In this document: positions 7,564-15,486 of the stretch, in pieces
Numbering within the stretch: position 1 is the stretch's first letter
How the letters are laid out: the number at the start of each line of letters is the position of its first letter
Assembly (NCBI GenBank): GCA_036560445.1
Contig: DATBRG010000024.1
Location: 1 to 21,562 of the forward strand
From: DATBRG01 sp036560445
Lineage (GTDB): Bacteria > Pseudomonadota > Gammaproteobacteria > Burkholderiales > Methylophilaceae
Length of the DNA stretch: 21,562 nt
Direction: 5' to 3'
Translations under genes and position numbers: made by a program
The notes under the pieces: generated by a model
What the model was told of the DNA's origin: nothing
Seen by the model: only the letters and a program-made list of their open reading frames with translations
Database searches by the model: none

Positions 7564-10092
7564 TTACTTCTGTGTTTGGACTATCACCAATGGCTCATCC
7601 TTTGGCGCCTCAGAAGTTTTTTGCTGCCAAGAAGCTGGTCTACGTGGTTTACGTGGTGTTTGAGCCTCGACAGGAGTTTCAACCTTAACGGCCTCAGATT
7701 TCGTCTCTACCAGTTGCAGGCCACTTGCGGCAAGGTCTACAGGCTTACTTTCCGCATCAGGTTTACGGCGACGAGGTGCGCGAGGCTTCTTCTCTGCTTT
7801 CTCAGCAACTGCCGGTTTGTCAAAGAGTTCAGAGGTTGCAGGCTCAGCAGATGCTGTAGTCGGAGTTTCTTTTGCAGGCGCTGCAATATCAGGTTTTTGT
7901 GCTGTTTTGGCAGGGCGCTCATGCTTAACCGGTTCACGCTTAGCCTCAACAATTTCATTAGCTACAACTGGCGCTGTATCAATGACTGCTGTGGCTTTGG
8001 TCATCTCCGCTAAGTCGGCTTGCGGCTGATTAGCTACTTTAGCAATTCCCTCGTTAGCTGGAGCATTCTGACGTTGATTATTTTCACTGCGTGGCTGACG
8101 ATCTCGGCGATTATTTCGGCCGCGTCTACTACGCTGTTCGTTGCCGGTTTCCGTTGAGGCCTGTACATTTGCGGCGGGTTGAGTCATTTGTGGTTTTTCA
8201 CGTTCGACTTTTTCCGCGCGGTCAGGGCGCTGTTGTGCTGGACGAGGCTCTTGTGGGCGACGTTCATTAGTATTTGCTCCAGCATTCATACGCTCGTTAT
8301 TGTGTGGACGCTCGCCACGTACATTACGGTTGTTACGTGAATTGCGCCTTGGGTTATTACGGTTGTTATCGCGGCGTACTGGAATTTCGGCCACGGTTGC
8401 GGCCTTTTCACTGCCCATTCCCAGTAGTTTCTTTATGCGACTGAACAGTGATGGACTCGCCACTTTCTTTTCAACCGCAGTAGGTGCAGGAGCCCCAGGG
8501 GTAATGCCCTTGACCGCTGCTTCCAGGCGTACAGCTTTTGGTTCTTGCGATGCAGCTCCGAGTTCTTCAGTTTCGGCAGGAAGCTCTACCATCTGGTAAC
8601 TGGCACGTGAGGTTTCTTCAGTGACATCATCATGGCGAATACGCGTGATGGTGTAATTTGGAGTTTCGAGATGAATGTTGGGGATAAGTACTACCTCTAC
8701 ACCCATACGTTCTTCGATCTTATGGATATCTGCACGTTTTTCATTAAGCAGGAAGGTCGCAGCCTCTACCGGTAACTGCACCTGGATAACGGCGCTGTTT
8801 TCCTTCATGGCCTCTTCCTGCGTGATACGCAAGATGTGCAATGCTGTGGATTCTATACCGCGAATGTGCCCTGTACCATGGCAGCGAGGGCAGGGGATAT
8901 GGTTGGTTTCACCAAGGCTAGGACGCAGACGCTGACGTGATAATTCGAGCAAACCAAAGCGGGAAATCTTCCCGGTTTGTACACGTGCACGGTCATAATG
9001 CAGAGCGTCACGCAGACGATTTTCTACCTCGCGCTGGTTACGCTGGCTTTCCATATCGATGAAGTCAATGACGACCAGGCCGCCCAAGTCACGTAAACGT
9101 AACTGACGCGCAATCTCATCTGCAGCCTCAAGGTTGGTATTGAATGCAGTCTGTTCGATATCGCTACCCTTGGTGGAACGGCCAGAGTTAACATCCACAG
9201 AAACTAAAGCTTCAGTATGATCAATTACTACTGCGCCGCCTGATGGCAGGCGAACTTCACGTGAGAACGCGGTTTCAATCTGGTGTTCTATCTGGAAACG
9301 CGAAAAGAGTGGTACTTCATCACGGTATAGCTTAACGCGTGAAACATTGCCCGGCATGACATGGTTCATGAACTGCAAAGCTTGTTCATGAATATCAGGG
9401 GTATCAATCAGAATTTCGCCGATGTCAGGCTGGAAATAATCACGGATGGCGCGAATTACCAGGCTACCTTCCTGATAAATCAGGAAAGGCCCGCTTTGCA
9501 TGGTGGATGCGCCTTCAACTGCAGTCCAAAGTTGCAGTAAGTAGTTCAAGTCCCACTGCAATTCTTCCAGATTACGGCCTATGCCGGCAGTGCGAGCGAT
9601 AATGCTCATGCCGTTTGGCACTTCCAGCTGTGCCATCACATCACGCAACTCATTACGGTCTTCGCCTTCGATACGGCGAGAAACACCGCCTCCGCGAGGA
9701 TTGTTTGGCATCAGAACCAAATAGCGGCCGGCTAGTGAGATAAAAGTAGTAAGAGCCGCACCTTTATTTCCGCGCTCGTCCTTATCGACTTGTACGATAA
9801 GTTCCTGGCCTTCACGTAGCGCGTCCTTGATGCTGGAGCGGCCATCTGCATCGCCTTGGAAGTAGCTACGAGCTACTTCCTTGAATGGCAGAAAGCCGTG
9901 ACGATCAGTACCGTAATTGACAAAAGCCGCCTCCAGAGAGGGTTCTATACGGGTGATGATACCTTTATAAATATTACTTTTACGTTGTTCCTTGCCGGCA
10001 GATTCGATATCTAAATCGATTAATTTCTGTCCATCGACAATTGCGACGCGCAGCTCTTCAGACTGGGTCGCATTAAATAGCATGCGTTTCAT
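7564..10092 (-). CDS. rne: Ribonuclease E
   Basis: A protein of 842 aa started at ATG 10090-10092 (MKRMLFNATQSEELRVAIVDGQ in outline), which matches the E. coli N-terminus and has GGGAG 8 nt upstream; an in-frame start at 10113 would add seven unconserved residues. RNase E starts mRNA decay and processes rRNA and tRNA precursors. It has an S1 RNA-binding domain (about 35-125), the catalytic DNase-I-like domain with the metal-binding Asp300 (VSVDVNSGR) and Asp343 (VIDFIDM), and the Zn-link CPRCHGTGHIRG (Cys401, Cys404); these positions are offset by 3 from E. coli. From about residue 520 the protein becomes low-complexity, rich in Arg, Asn, Pro, Glu and Ala. This is the scaffold half, with poorly conserved sequence, as in other proteobacteria. 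It is shorter than the 1061-aa E. coli enzyme. Confidence 0.97.
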   Translation of the reverse strand: MKRMLFNATQSEELRVAIVDGQKLIDLDIESAGKEQRKSNIYKGIITRIEPSLEAAFVNYGTDRHGFLPFKEVARSYFQGDADGRSSIKDALREGQELIVQVDKDERGNKGAALTTFISLAGRYLVLMPNNPRGGGVSRRIEGEDRNELRDVMAQLEVPNGMSIIARTAGIGRNLEELQWDLNYLLQLWTAVEGASTMQSGPFLIYQEGSLVIRAIRDYFQPDIGEILIDTPDIHEQALQFMNHVMPGNVSRVKLYRDEVPLFSRFQIEHQIETAFSREVRLPSGGAVVIDHTEALVSVDVNSGRSTKGSDIEQTAFNTNLEAADEIARQLRLRDLGGLVVIDFIDMESQRNQREVENRLRDALHYDRARVQTGKISRFGLLELSRQRLRPSLGETNHIPCPRCHGTGHIRGIESTALHILRITQEEAMKENSAVIQVQLPVEAATFLLNEKRADIHKIEERMGVEVVLIPNIHLETPNYTITRIRHDDVTEETSRASYQMVELPAETEELGAASQEPKAVRLEAAVKGITPGAPAPTAVEKKVASPSLFSRIKKLLGMGSEKAATVAEIPVRRDNNRNNPRRNSRNNRNVRGERPHNNERMNAGANTNERRPQEPRPAQQRPDRAEKVEREKPQMTQPAANVQASTETGNEQRSRRGRNNRRDRQPRSENNQRQNAPANEGIAKVANQPQADLAEMTKATAVIDTAPVVANEIVEAKREPVKHERPAKTAQKPDIAAPAKETPTTASAEPATSELFDKPAVAEKAEKKPRAPRRRKPDAESKPVDLAASGLQLVETKSEAVKVETPVEAQTPRKPRRPASWQQKTSEAPKDEPLVIVQTQK

Positions 10093-10347
10093 TGTGTTGA
10101 CTCCCGCGCTCATAGCGGGTTTGCAGACGTTACCGCTAAAGGCGGTAGAGGGGATGGCTGGACATCAGTAAAACTGTGTCAGTAGTATTAGATAGTTTAG
10201 ATATCTTTTAAACCAACACTGCACGAACAGATATATCACGCAGAAGGGGCTTATTTAGCCGCCGTAAACACTTGGCCATTATTCGGCCACTCTCTAATTC
10301 CTGCTATTCCAGCGTTAACTGAAGAATGCATGAATAAGATTTCTAAT
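10093..10347 (-). promoter_or_regulatory. rne 5' leader with three hairpins; last one covers the ribosome binding site
   Basis: If the promoter at 10354-10383 is used, the rne transcript has a leader of about 255 nt. In the order of transcription it contains TGGCC/GGCCA (10289-10273, 7-nt loop), TACCGC/GCGGTA (10147-10131, 5-nt loop, perfect 6 bp) and CCCGC/GCGGG (10119-10103, 7-nt loop). The 3' arm of the last stem contains the GGG of the Shine-Dalgarno GGGAG, so pairing would hide part of the ribosome binding site. In E. coli, RNase E controls its own mRNA through a long structured leader. The present hairpins show no obvious sequence match to it, so similar autoregulation is an inference. 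Confidence 0.55.
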
Positions 10348-10353
10348 ACCTAA

Positions 10354-10383
10354 TTTATAATGGTATCAGATTGAATTTGTTAA
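10354..10383 (-). promoter_or_regulatory. Promoter of rne
   Basis: On the minus strand TTAACA (10378-10383) and TATAAA (10354-10359) each match 5 of 6 consensus sigma-70 bases and are separated by 18 nt. The start site would be near 10347. It is the only strong promoter-like pair I find in this intergenic region on this strand. Confidence 0.55.
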
Positions 10384-10678
10384 CGAAAAATCTCGTAACG
10401 GGTAGGTGTAAACCTCGATGCGTTGATGAAGTCTTGTATCTCTGTCTCGGCTTAGCCGTCATTATCGGCTAAAATTCAGTAGTTCCAGCAAATCCTGGCC
10501 CCGCGTTGCATTGGCAATTTGTCTGCGGTGGCTTGAGCGCAATTACTCTAGATTACAAAAATCGCTACTTATTTTTATTTGGCGAGCGAAATTAACCAAG
10601 GTATTTTTTCAAGCTACTAATTCATTCCTGAATAAGCGCTTAGCGCATTTACTTCAGGACTATCGTAGTATAGGCGAG
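10384..10678 (+). other. Intergenic region upstream of rluC
   Basis: About 295 bp between the rne promoter and the rluC start. It holds a 7-bp stem TTAGCCG/CGGCTAA (10452-10458 and 10466-10472) with a 7-nt loop. An open frame from 10511 runs into rluC, but the encoded residues do not resemble the start of RluC proteins, so I treat it as leader. I see no small gene or RNA that I can support. Confidence 0.5.
10579..10607 (+). promoter_or_regulatory. Possible promoter of the rluC operon
   Basis: TTGGCG (10579-10584) and TATTTT (10602-10607) are separated by 17 nt. Each matches only 4 of 6 consensus bases, so this is a weak candidate. A start near 10614 would give a leader of about 65 nt. Confidence 0.25.
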
Positions 10679-11695
10679 ATGACTAATTTAAGCAAAGCAA
10701 GTAATGCAACAAAAGGCAACCATACAGCAAACAGGCCAGATATGCCTGCAGAAGCCAGGTTAAGCGTCACCATGCTGACGATTGACGAGGCCAGCGTGGG
10801 GCAGCGTATCGACAATTATTTGAGCAAAACCCTGAAAGGGGTACCCAAAAGTCATCTATACCGCATACTTCGTAGCGGCGAAGTGCGCGTGAACAGTAAG
10901 CGTATTGATGCTACTTACCGTCTTGTTATGGGCGATGTATTACGAATTCCACCTATTCGTACAGCAGTCCAGGAAAAGTCTACGGAAAAAAGCAAGCCTG
11001 TGGCGGCAAAGTTTGAGCAGGCTATTATTTATGAAGATGAAGCGATGCTCGTAATTGATAAGCCAGCTGGTTTTGCTGTACATGGCGGCAGTGGCATCAG
11101 TCGAGGAGTGATTGAGCAACTGCGCGCAGAAAGGCCATATGCCAAGTTTCTGGAGCTTGTGCATAGATTAGATAGGGAAACGTCAGGCGTGCTTATGTTG
11201 GCAAAAAAACGTAACGCGCTGGTGGCGTTGCATGAAGCCATACGCAGTAACCACATGGATAAGCGTTATTTGATGCTGGTACATGGCAATTGGACGGAAA
11301 AGAAAAAGCGTGTCGTCCTGTCTCTACAAAAACATGTTTCGGCCAACGGTGAGCGCAGGGTAAGTGTGCAAGATGATGGTCAGGAATCCGAGACGATTTT
11401 TCATTTGCGAAAAAACATCGGTGATTTTAGCCTTTTGGAAGCCCAGCTTATTACTGGCCGCACCCATCAACTCCGTGTGCAACTCGCTCATCTTGGCTTC
11501 CCAATCGCTGGAGATGATAAATATGGTGATTTTCCTTTGAATAAATCACTGCAGAAGCAGGGGTTGAAACGTATGTTCCTTCATTCAGCTGAAACAGGTA
11601 TTCGCCATCCTTTATCTGGAGAAAAGCTCAAACTGGTTGCACCTTTACCTTCTGAGCTAGAGAAGTTTTTAAAGAAACTGGAATTTGAGAAATAG
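10679..11695 (+). CDS. rluC: 23S rRNA pseudouridine synthase, RluC type
   Basis: A protein of 338 aa from ATG 10679. RluC converts U955, U2504 and U2580 of 23S rRNA to pseudouridine in E. coli. An S4 RNA-binding domain lies at about 40-95 (GQRIDNYLSKTLKGVPKSHL), followed by the RluA-family catalytic domain with the active-site Asp165 in VHRLDRETSG, then RTHQLRVQLAHLGFPIAGDDKYGD in outline. The start is uncertain: ATG 10679 has only a GGCGAG directly adjacent, and ATG 10742 (317 aa) or 10771 would also keep the S4 domain. Being divergent from rne is the same arrangement as in E. coli. It begins a plus-strand operon with a HAD phosphatase gene 5 bp downstream. Confidence 0.9.
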   Translation: MTNLSKASNATKGNHTANRPDMPAEARLSVTMLTIDEASVGQRIDNYLSKTLKGVPKSHLYRILRSGEVRVNSKRIDATYRLVMGDVLRIPPIRTAVQEKSTEKSKPVAAKFEQAIIYEDEAMLVIDKPAGFAVHGGSGISRGVIEQLRAERPYAKFLELVHRLDRETSGVLMLAKKRNALVALHEAIRSNHMDKRYLMLVHGNWTEKKKRVVLSLQKHVSANGERRVSVQDDGQESETIFHLRKNIGDFSLLEAQLITGRTHQLRVQLAHLGFPIAGDDKYGDFPLNKSLQKQGLKRMFLHSAETGIRHPLSGEKLKLVAPLPSELEKFLKKLEFEK

Positions 11696-11700
11696 TATTG

Positions 11701-12357
11701 ATGCCTAGAAATTTTGATTTGATCGTCTTCGACTGGGACGGTACGCTTGCTGATTCAACAGGCATGATTGTTGACTGTATACGTGAAGCCAGTGCTGAAA
11801 TTAACCTACCAGTACCAGATAAATCTGTTGCTCGCAAAGTGATAGGTTTGGGGCTGAAAGAGGCAATAGCTTCGCTATTTGGGGATTTGAGCCCAGAGCA
11901 ATATCGGCAATTGACTGCACGCTATCGTGCACATTACTTCCAGCGCGATGAAGAAACTTTACTTTATGAAGGTGTGCATAATGCCATCGTCAATTTGAAA
12001 CAACAGGGCTTCATCTTGGCGGTGGCAACAGGGAAGGGACGTAATGGCCTGAATCTGTCACTTGAGCGTAGCGGTTTGGTGAGTTATTTCCTTGCTACCC
12101 GCTGTGTGGACGAATGCTACTCAAAGCCTCATCCGCAAATGTTGCTGGAACTGATGGATGAATTAGGTGCAACCCCAGAGCGTACCTTGATGATAGGGGA
12201 TACCAGCTATGATCTGCAAATGGCGCAAAATGCCAACGTGGCAAGTTTGGCAGTAAGTTATGGCGCGCATCATCTGGAGAACTTATTACCCCATTCTCCG
12301 CTTGCACACTTCGACGATTTTACTAAGCTCAACCAATGGCTGATAATGAACGCTTGA
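11701..12357 (+). CDS. HAD-superfamily phosphatase, phosphoglycolate phosphatase-like
   Basis: A protein of 218 aa from ATG 11701 (a TTG directly before it is also in frame). All four HAD motifs are present: DWDGT with nucleophile Asp11 and Asp13, Thr110 in VATGKG, Lys142 in SKPHP, and GDTSYD with Asp167 and Asp171. The alpha-helical cap sits between motifs I and II, as in the Gph/PGMB subfamily. It hydrolyses a small phosphate ester in the cytoplasm; phosphoglycolate is the usual annotation, but sequence alone does not fix the substrate. The gene follows rluC by 5 bp, and its last 22 bp overlap the Rieske gene, which suggests translational coupling. Confidence 0.9.
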   Translation: MPRNFDLIVFDWDGTLADSTGMIVDCIREASAEINLPVPDKSVARKVIGLGLKEAIASLFGDLSPEQYRQLTARYRAHYFQRDEETLLYEGVHNAIVNLKQQGFILAVATGKGRNGLNLSLERSGLVSYFLATRCVDECYSKPHPQMLLELMDELGATPERTLMIGDTSYDLQMAQNANVASLAVSYGAHHLENLLPHSPLAHFDDFTKLNQWLIMNA

Positions 12358-12698
12358 TCTGCGCAAGTCACGAGTTGATTGATAAATCACATGGCTTGCG
12401 CTTTGATTTACCTGAACTAGGCGAACGTACTACGGGTTTTGCCGTTCGTTATAACGGTATAGCCTATGCGTTCGTCAATCGTTGTGCGCATATTCCCGTT
12501 GAGCTTGACTGGAATGAGGGTGATTTCTTCGATTACAGTAAAAATTATTTGATATGTGCCACACATGGCGCACACTATCAGCCTGAGACTGGTTATTGCT
12601 TGATGGGCCCATGCAAGGGGCGTAGTTTGCAGAAAATAGAAGTCATCGAGCGCGATAACAACATTTTGATCAACCTGGAAAGCCTTAAGTATGTCTGA
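12336..12698 (+). CDS. Small Rieske [2Fe-2S] protein
   Basis: A protein of 120 aa. The two Rieske cluster-binding motifs are clear: Cys50-Ala-His52 in NRCAHI and Cys74-Ala-Thr-His77 in CATHGAHY, followed by YQPETGYCLMGPCKG, which matches the Rieske proline-loop region. The 21 residues between His52 and Cys74 are at the long end of what these domains show. There is no signal peptide, membrane segment or catalytic domain, so it resembles a cytoplasmic Rieske ferredoxin or a free-standing regulatory or electron-transfer domain. It overlaps the HAD gene by 22 bp and sppA by 8 bp, so the three are probably translated together. The same order occurs, to my knowledge, in many betaproteobacteria, but the partner of this protein is unknown. 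Confidence 0.92.
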   Translation: MADNERLICASHELIDKSHGLRFDLPELGERTTGFAVRYNGIAYAFVNRCAHIPVELDWNEGDFFDYSKNYLICATHGAHYQPETGYCLMGPCKGRSLQKIEVIERDNNILINLESLKYV

Positions 12699-13653
12699 AC
12701 TACAACCACCAAACGAGCCCAATTGGGAGCGTCAAACCATAGAAAAACTGGCAATGTCTGCGCTTAGGGAGCAAAGACGTACCCGCCATTGGGGCATTTT
12801 CTTCAAGTCGCTGACATTTATCTATTTATTTGTATTACTTTTCTATGGCTTGAACTGGATTGGTGAGGGCTCAAGCGCCAGTGCGGATCATACAGCGCTT
12901 ATCGACATTCAAGGGGTTATCGGCAGTAATGACGAAGTTAACGCCGATTCGGTGATTTCCAGCTTGCAGTCTGCTTATGACAATAAGCATACCAAGGGAG
13001 TGATACTGCGTATCAATAGCCCGGGTGGTAGCCCGGTGCAAGCAGGCATCATTAATGACGAGATCAGGCGCCAGCGTACATTACATCCTAAAATTCCGGT
13101 TTACGCCGTAGTTGAAGATATTTGTGCCTCAGGTGGCTACTATATCGCTGTGGCTGCTGACAAAATTTATGTCGATAAAGCCAGCATCGTCGGTTCAATT
13201 GGCGTCCTAATGGATGGTTTTGGTTTTACTGGCACTATGCAAAAGCTGGGTGTGGAGCGTAGGTTGCTCACCGCAGGTGAAAACAAGGCGATATTGGATC
13301 CATTCTCGCCTGTGAATCCTAAACACAAGGCGTTTGCGCAGCAAATGCTTGATCAAATCCATCAGCAGTTTATCAACGTGGTACGCCAAGGCCGCGGTAG
13401 TCGTTTAAAGGAGACTCCGGAAATGTTCAGCGGCCTTTTCTGGAGCGGTGAAACAAGTATCGAGATGGGTTTGGCAGATGGTCTTGGTAGTTCGGAATAT
13501 GTCGCTCGCGAAGTGATCAAGCAGGACAATATTGTAGATTTCACTACACATGAAGGTCTTGCAGACCGTTTTGCCAAGCGCTTTGGAGCAACGATGGCCA
13601 ATAAGTTACTTGGCGCGGGGGTGTTAACTTCGAGTAGTTTTACCTTGCATTAA
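12691..13653 (+). CDS. sppA: Signal peptide peptidase SppA, short form (peptidase family S49)
   Basis: A protein of 320 aa, the half-length form, with one catalytic domain where E. coli SppA (618 aa) has two. The N-terminal cytoplasmic part is followed by one membrane segment (about 38-57, SLTFIYLFVLLFYGLNW), placing the catalytic domain in the periplasm. The catalytic Ser147 lies in DICASGGYY and the general base is probably Lys199 in TAGENKAILDPF; these numbers coincide with those known for Bacillus SppA. SppA degrades cleaved signal peptides in the inner membrane. The start at ATG 12691 overlaps the Rieske gene by 8 bp. A strong terminator follows. Confidence 0.93.
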   Translation: MSELQPPNEPNWERQTIEKLAMSALREQRRTRHWGIFFKSLTFIYLFVLLFYGLNWIGEGSSASADHTALIDIQGVIGSNDEVNADSVISSLQSAYDNKHTKGVILRINSPGGSPVQAGIINDEIRRQRTLHPKIPVYAVVEDICASGGYYIAVAADKIYVDKASIVGSIGVLMDGFGFTGTMQKLGVERRLLTAGENKAILDPFSPVNPKHKAFAQQMLDQIHQQFINVVRQGRGSRLKETPEMFSGLFWSGETSIEMGLADGLGSSEYVAREVIKQDNIVDFTTHEGLADRFAKRFGATMANKLLGAGVLTSSSFTLH

Positions 13654-13665
13654 AAACCCCAGAAT

Positions 13666-13706
13666 TAAAAAAGCCCCGATAACTTGAAATTATCGGGGCT
13701 TTTTTA
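13666..13706. terminator. Bidirectional intrinsic terminator between sppA and pgi
   Basis: A perfect 17-bp inverted repeat (13666-13682 and 13690-13706) has the core GCCCCGATAA/TTATCGGGGC, a 7-nt loop and runs of six A and six T. It sits 12 bp past the sppA stop and 11 bp before the pgi stop, so it can serve both converging genes. Its core is the same as in the uvrB/rne terminator. Confidence 0.95.
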
Positions 13707-13717
13707 TTATTCGCTAG

Positions 13718-15370
13718 TTAACAGCGCGACCTGAGATGGTTAATGAGCCCATTAGTTGAACTATCATATTCCGAGATATTCTGACGGCTAATCAGTTGCG
13801 GGAAAATTTTCTGTGCGATTTGCTTGCCAAATTCCACACCCCACTGATCAAATGAATTAATTTGCCAGATGATGCCCTGAACGAAAATCTTGTGCTCATA
13901 AAGCGCGATAATCTTACCTAGAGTTCTAGGGGTTAGTTTGTCGAAAAGCAGGCTGGTGGTCGGGCGGTTCCCAGCAAAAACTCTATGTGGAATGAGCTTT
14001 TCCAGTTCCTCGCCAGACATACCTTGTGAAACAAGCTCTTCTCGGACCTCATCTGCGGTTTTGCCTTGCATCAGTGCTTTAGTCTGGGCAAACATGTTGG
14101 CGAGCAAGATTTTATGGTGCTCAATGCCATTTTCACCAATCGCATAATGGCTGGTGAGTGGCATCATAAAATCACAGGGAATAAGCTTGTTGCCCTGATG
14201 GATAAGCTGATAGAAAGCATGCTGGCCATTCGTTCCAGGCTCACCCCATATAATAGGCCCAGTCTTACAGCTAACGCATTCACCATTACGGTCTATGAAT
14301 TTACCGTTGCTTTCCATGTCTGCCTGTTGTAGATAAGCTGGCAGCCTTGCCAGGCCTTGGTCATAGGGCAGGATGGCTAGGCTGTCCACATGGAAGAAAT
14401 TGTTATACCAGATACCAATCAAAGCCATGATGACAGGCATATTCTCTTCCAGCGGGGCAGTCCTGAAATGATTATCCATTTCGTGTCCGCCAGCCAGCAA
14501 CTCCTCGAAGTTGTCCATCCCAATATATAAAGCTATGGATAAGCCGATTGCAGACCATAAGGAGTAGCGACCGCCTACCCAATCCCAGAATTCGAACATG
14601 TTATTAGTGTCGATACCAAAAGCACTGACAGCCTTTTGGTTGGTAGAAAGCGCAACAAAATGCTTGGCAATGTGTGCTTCATCTTTCGCTGCACGCATAA
14701 ACCAGGTTCGTGCTGACCGTGCGTTGGTCATGGTTTCCTGGGTGGTGAATGTCTTGGAAGCAACGATGAACAGTGTGGTCTCTGGGTTACATTGCTCCAG
14801 AGTTTGCGCCAGATGCGTACCGTCGATATTTGAGACAAAGTGGGCATTCAAGCCAGCTTGTGCATAAGGCTTCAACGCTGTGCATACCATGACTGGGCCA
14901 AGATCCGAACCGCCAATACCGATATTGACCACGTCTGTGATGGCTTTGCCGCTATAGCCTTTCCAGGCTCCTGAACGCACTCGTTCAGTGAAACTGCGCA
15001 TTTGCGCCAAAACCCGGTTTACTTCAGGCATCACGTCCTTGCCATCTACCAATACTGGAGTGTTGCTACGATTGCGCAACGCTGTATGTAATACGGCACG
15101 GTTCTCAGTGAAGTTGATCTTCTCGCCACTAAACATACGCTCACGCCAGCTTTCGATGCCAGAGCCTCGTGCCAGCTCAAACAGTAAAGGTAAAGTCTGG
15201 TCAGTGATGCGATGCTTGGAATAGTCTAGTAAAAGATCATCAAATTTCAGTGAGAATTTTGCAAAGCGGTTCTCATCCTGCGCAAATAAATCGCGCATAT
15301 GCAGGTGAGAAATATCTTTGTAATGGTCGTTAAGTTGTTGCCATGCAGGCAGATTTGTAGGGGTAGTCAT
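13718..15370 (-). CDS. pgi: Glucose-6-phosphate isomerase
   Basis: A protein of 550 aa, the usual length. It interconverts glucose-6-phosphate and fructose-6-phosphate in the cytoplasm. Visible are VNIGIGGSDLGP (about 148-159), VASKTFTTQET with the phosphate-binding loop (about 203-213), DWVGGRYSLWSAIG (about 263-276), DMESNGK with the catalytic Glu353, GTNGQHAFYQLIHQG with His384, and WGVEFGKQIA with Lys516. In an organism that makes glycogen (glgB and glgC are nearby), it connects hexose phosphate pools to storage; in methylotrophs using the ribulose monophosphate cycle it also works on fructose-6-P. No strong ribosome binding site is visible before the ATG; a hairpin lies 20-35 bp upstream. 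Confidence 0.97.
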   Translation of the reverse strand: MTTPTNLPAWQQLNDHYKDISHLHMRDLFAQDENRFAKFSLKFDDLLLDYSKHRITDQTLPLLFELARGSGIESWRERMFSGEKINFTENRAVLHTALRNRSNTPVLVDGKDVMPEVNRVLAQMRSFTERVRSGAWKGYSGKAITDVVNIGIGGSDLGPVMVCTALKPYAQAGLNAHFVSNIDGTHLAQTLEQCNPETTLFIVASKTFTTQETMTNARSARTWFMRAAKDEAHIAKHFVALSTNQKAVSAFGIDTNNMFEFWDWVGGRYSLWSAIGLSIALYIGMDNFEELLAGGHEMDNHFRTAPLEENMPVIMALIGIWYNNFFHVDSLAILPYDQGLARLPAYLQQADMESNGKFIDRNGECVSCKTGPIIWGEPGTNGQHAFYQLIHQGNKLIPCDFMMPLTSHYAIGENGIEHHKILLANMFAQTKALMQGKTADEVREELVSQGMSGEELEKLIPHRVFAGNRPTTSLLFDKLTPRTLGKIIALYEHKIFVQGIIWQINSFDQWGVEFGKQIAQKIFPQLISRQNISEYDSSTNGLINHLRSRC

Positions 15371-15388
15371 GCGTTTTTTAATTTTAAA

Positions 15389-15405
15389 GCCAACATGAAG
15401 TTGGC
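15389..15405 (-). terminator. Hairpin between the hydrolase gene and pgi
   Basis: GCCAAC (15389-15394) and GTTGGC (15400-15405) form a perfect 6-bp stem with a 5-nt loop. On the minus strand it is followed by TTTAAAATTAAAAAA. It lies 82 bp past the hydrolase stop and just before pgi, so it may end the hydrolase transcript or act in the pgi leader. The T-tract is imperfect. Confidence 0.4.
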
Positions 15406-15486
15406 CCGTTTTATTAGGCTTTGTGAAAAAATTGTAGTCATTTTACATCAACATTTAATACTTATGCGACTTGCTGCTATGCAAGA

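Noticed and set aside
7561..8013. 150-aa open frame on the plus strand antisense to the rne 3' end
   Set aside because: It lies opposite the low-complexity C-terminal half of RNase E, has an Arg/Cys/Phe-rich composition without recognisable domains, and the ORF is best explained by codon bias of rne.
10511..10678. N-terminal extension of RluC of 56 residues
   Set aside because: The residues are not similar to RluC proteins and no ribosome binding site is seen at 10511; the conserved domain begins only after 10742.
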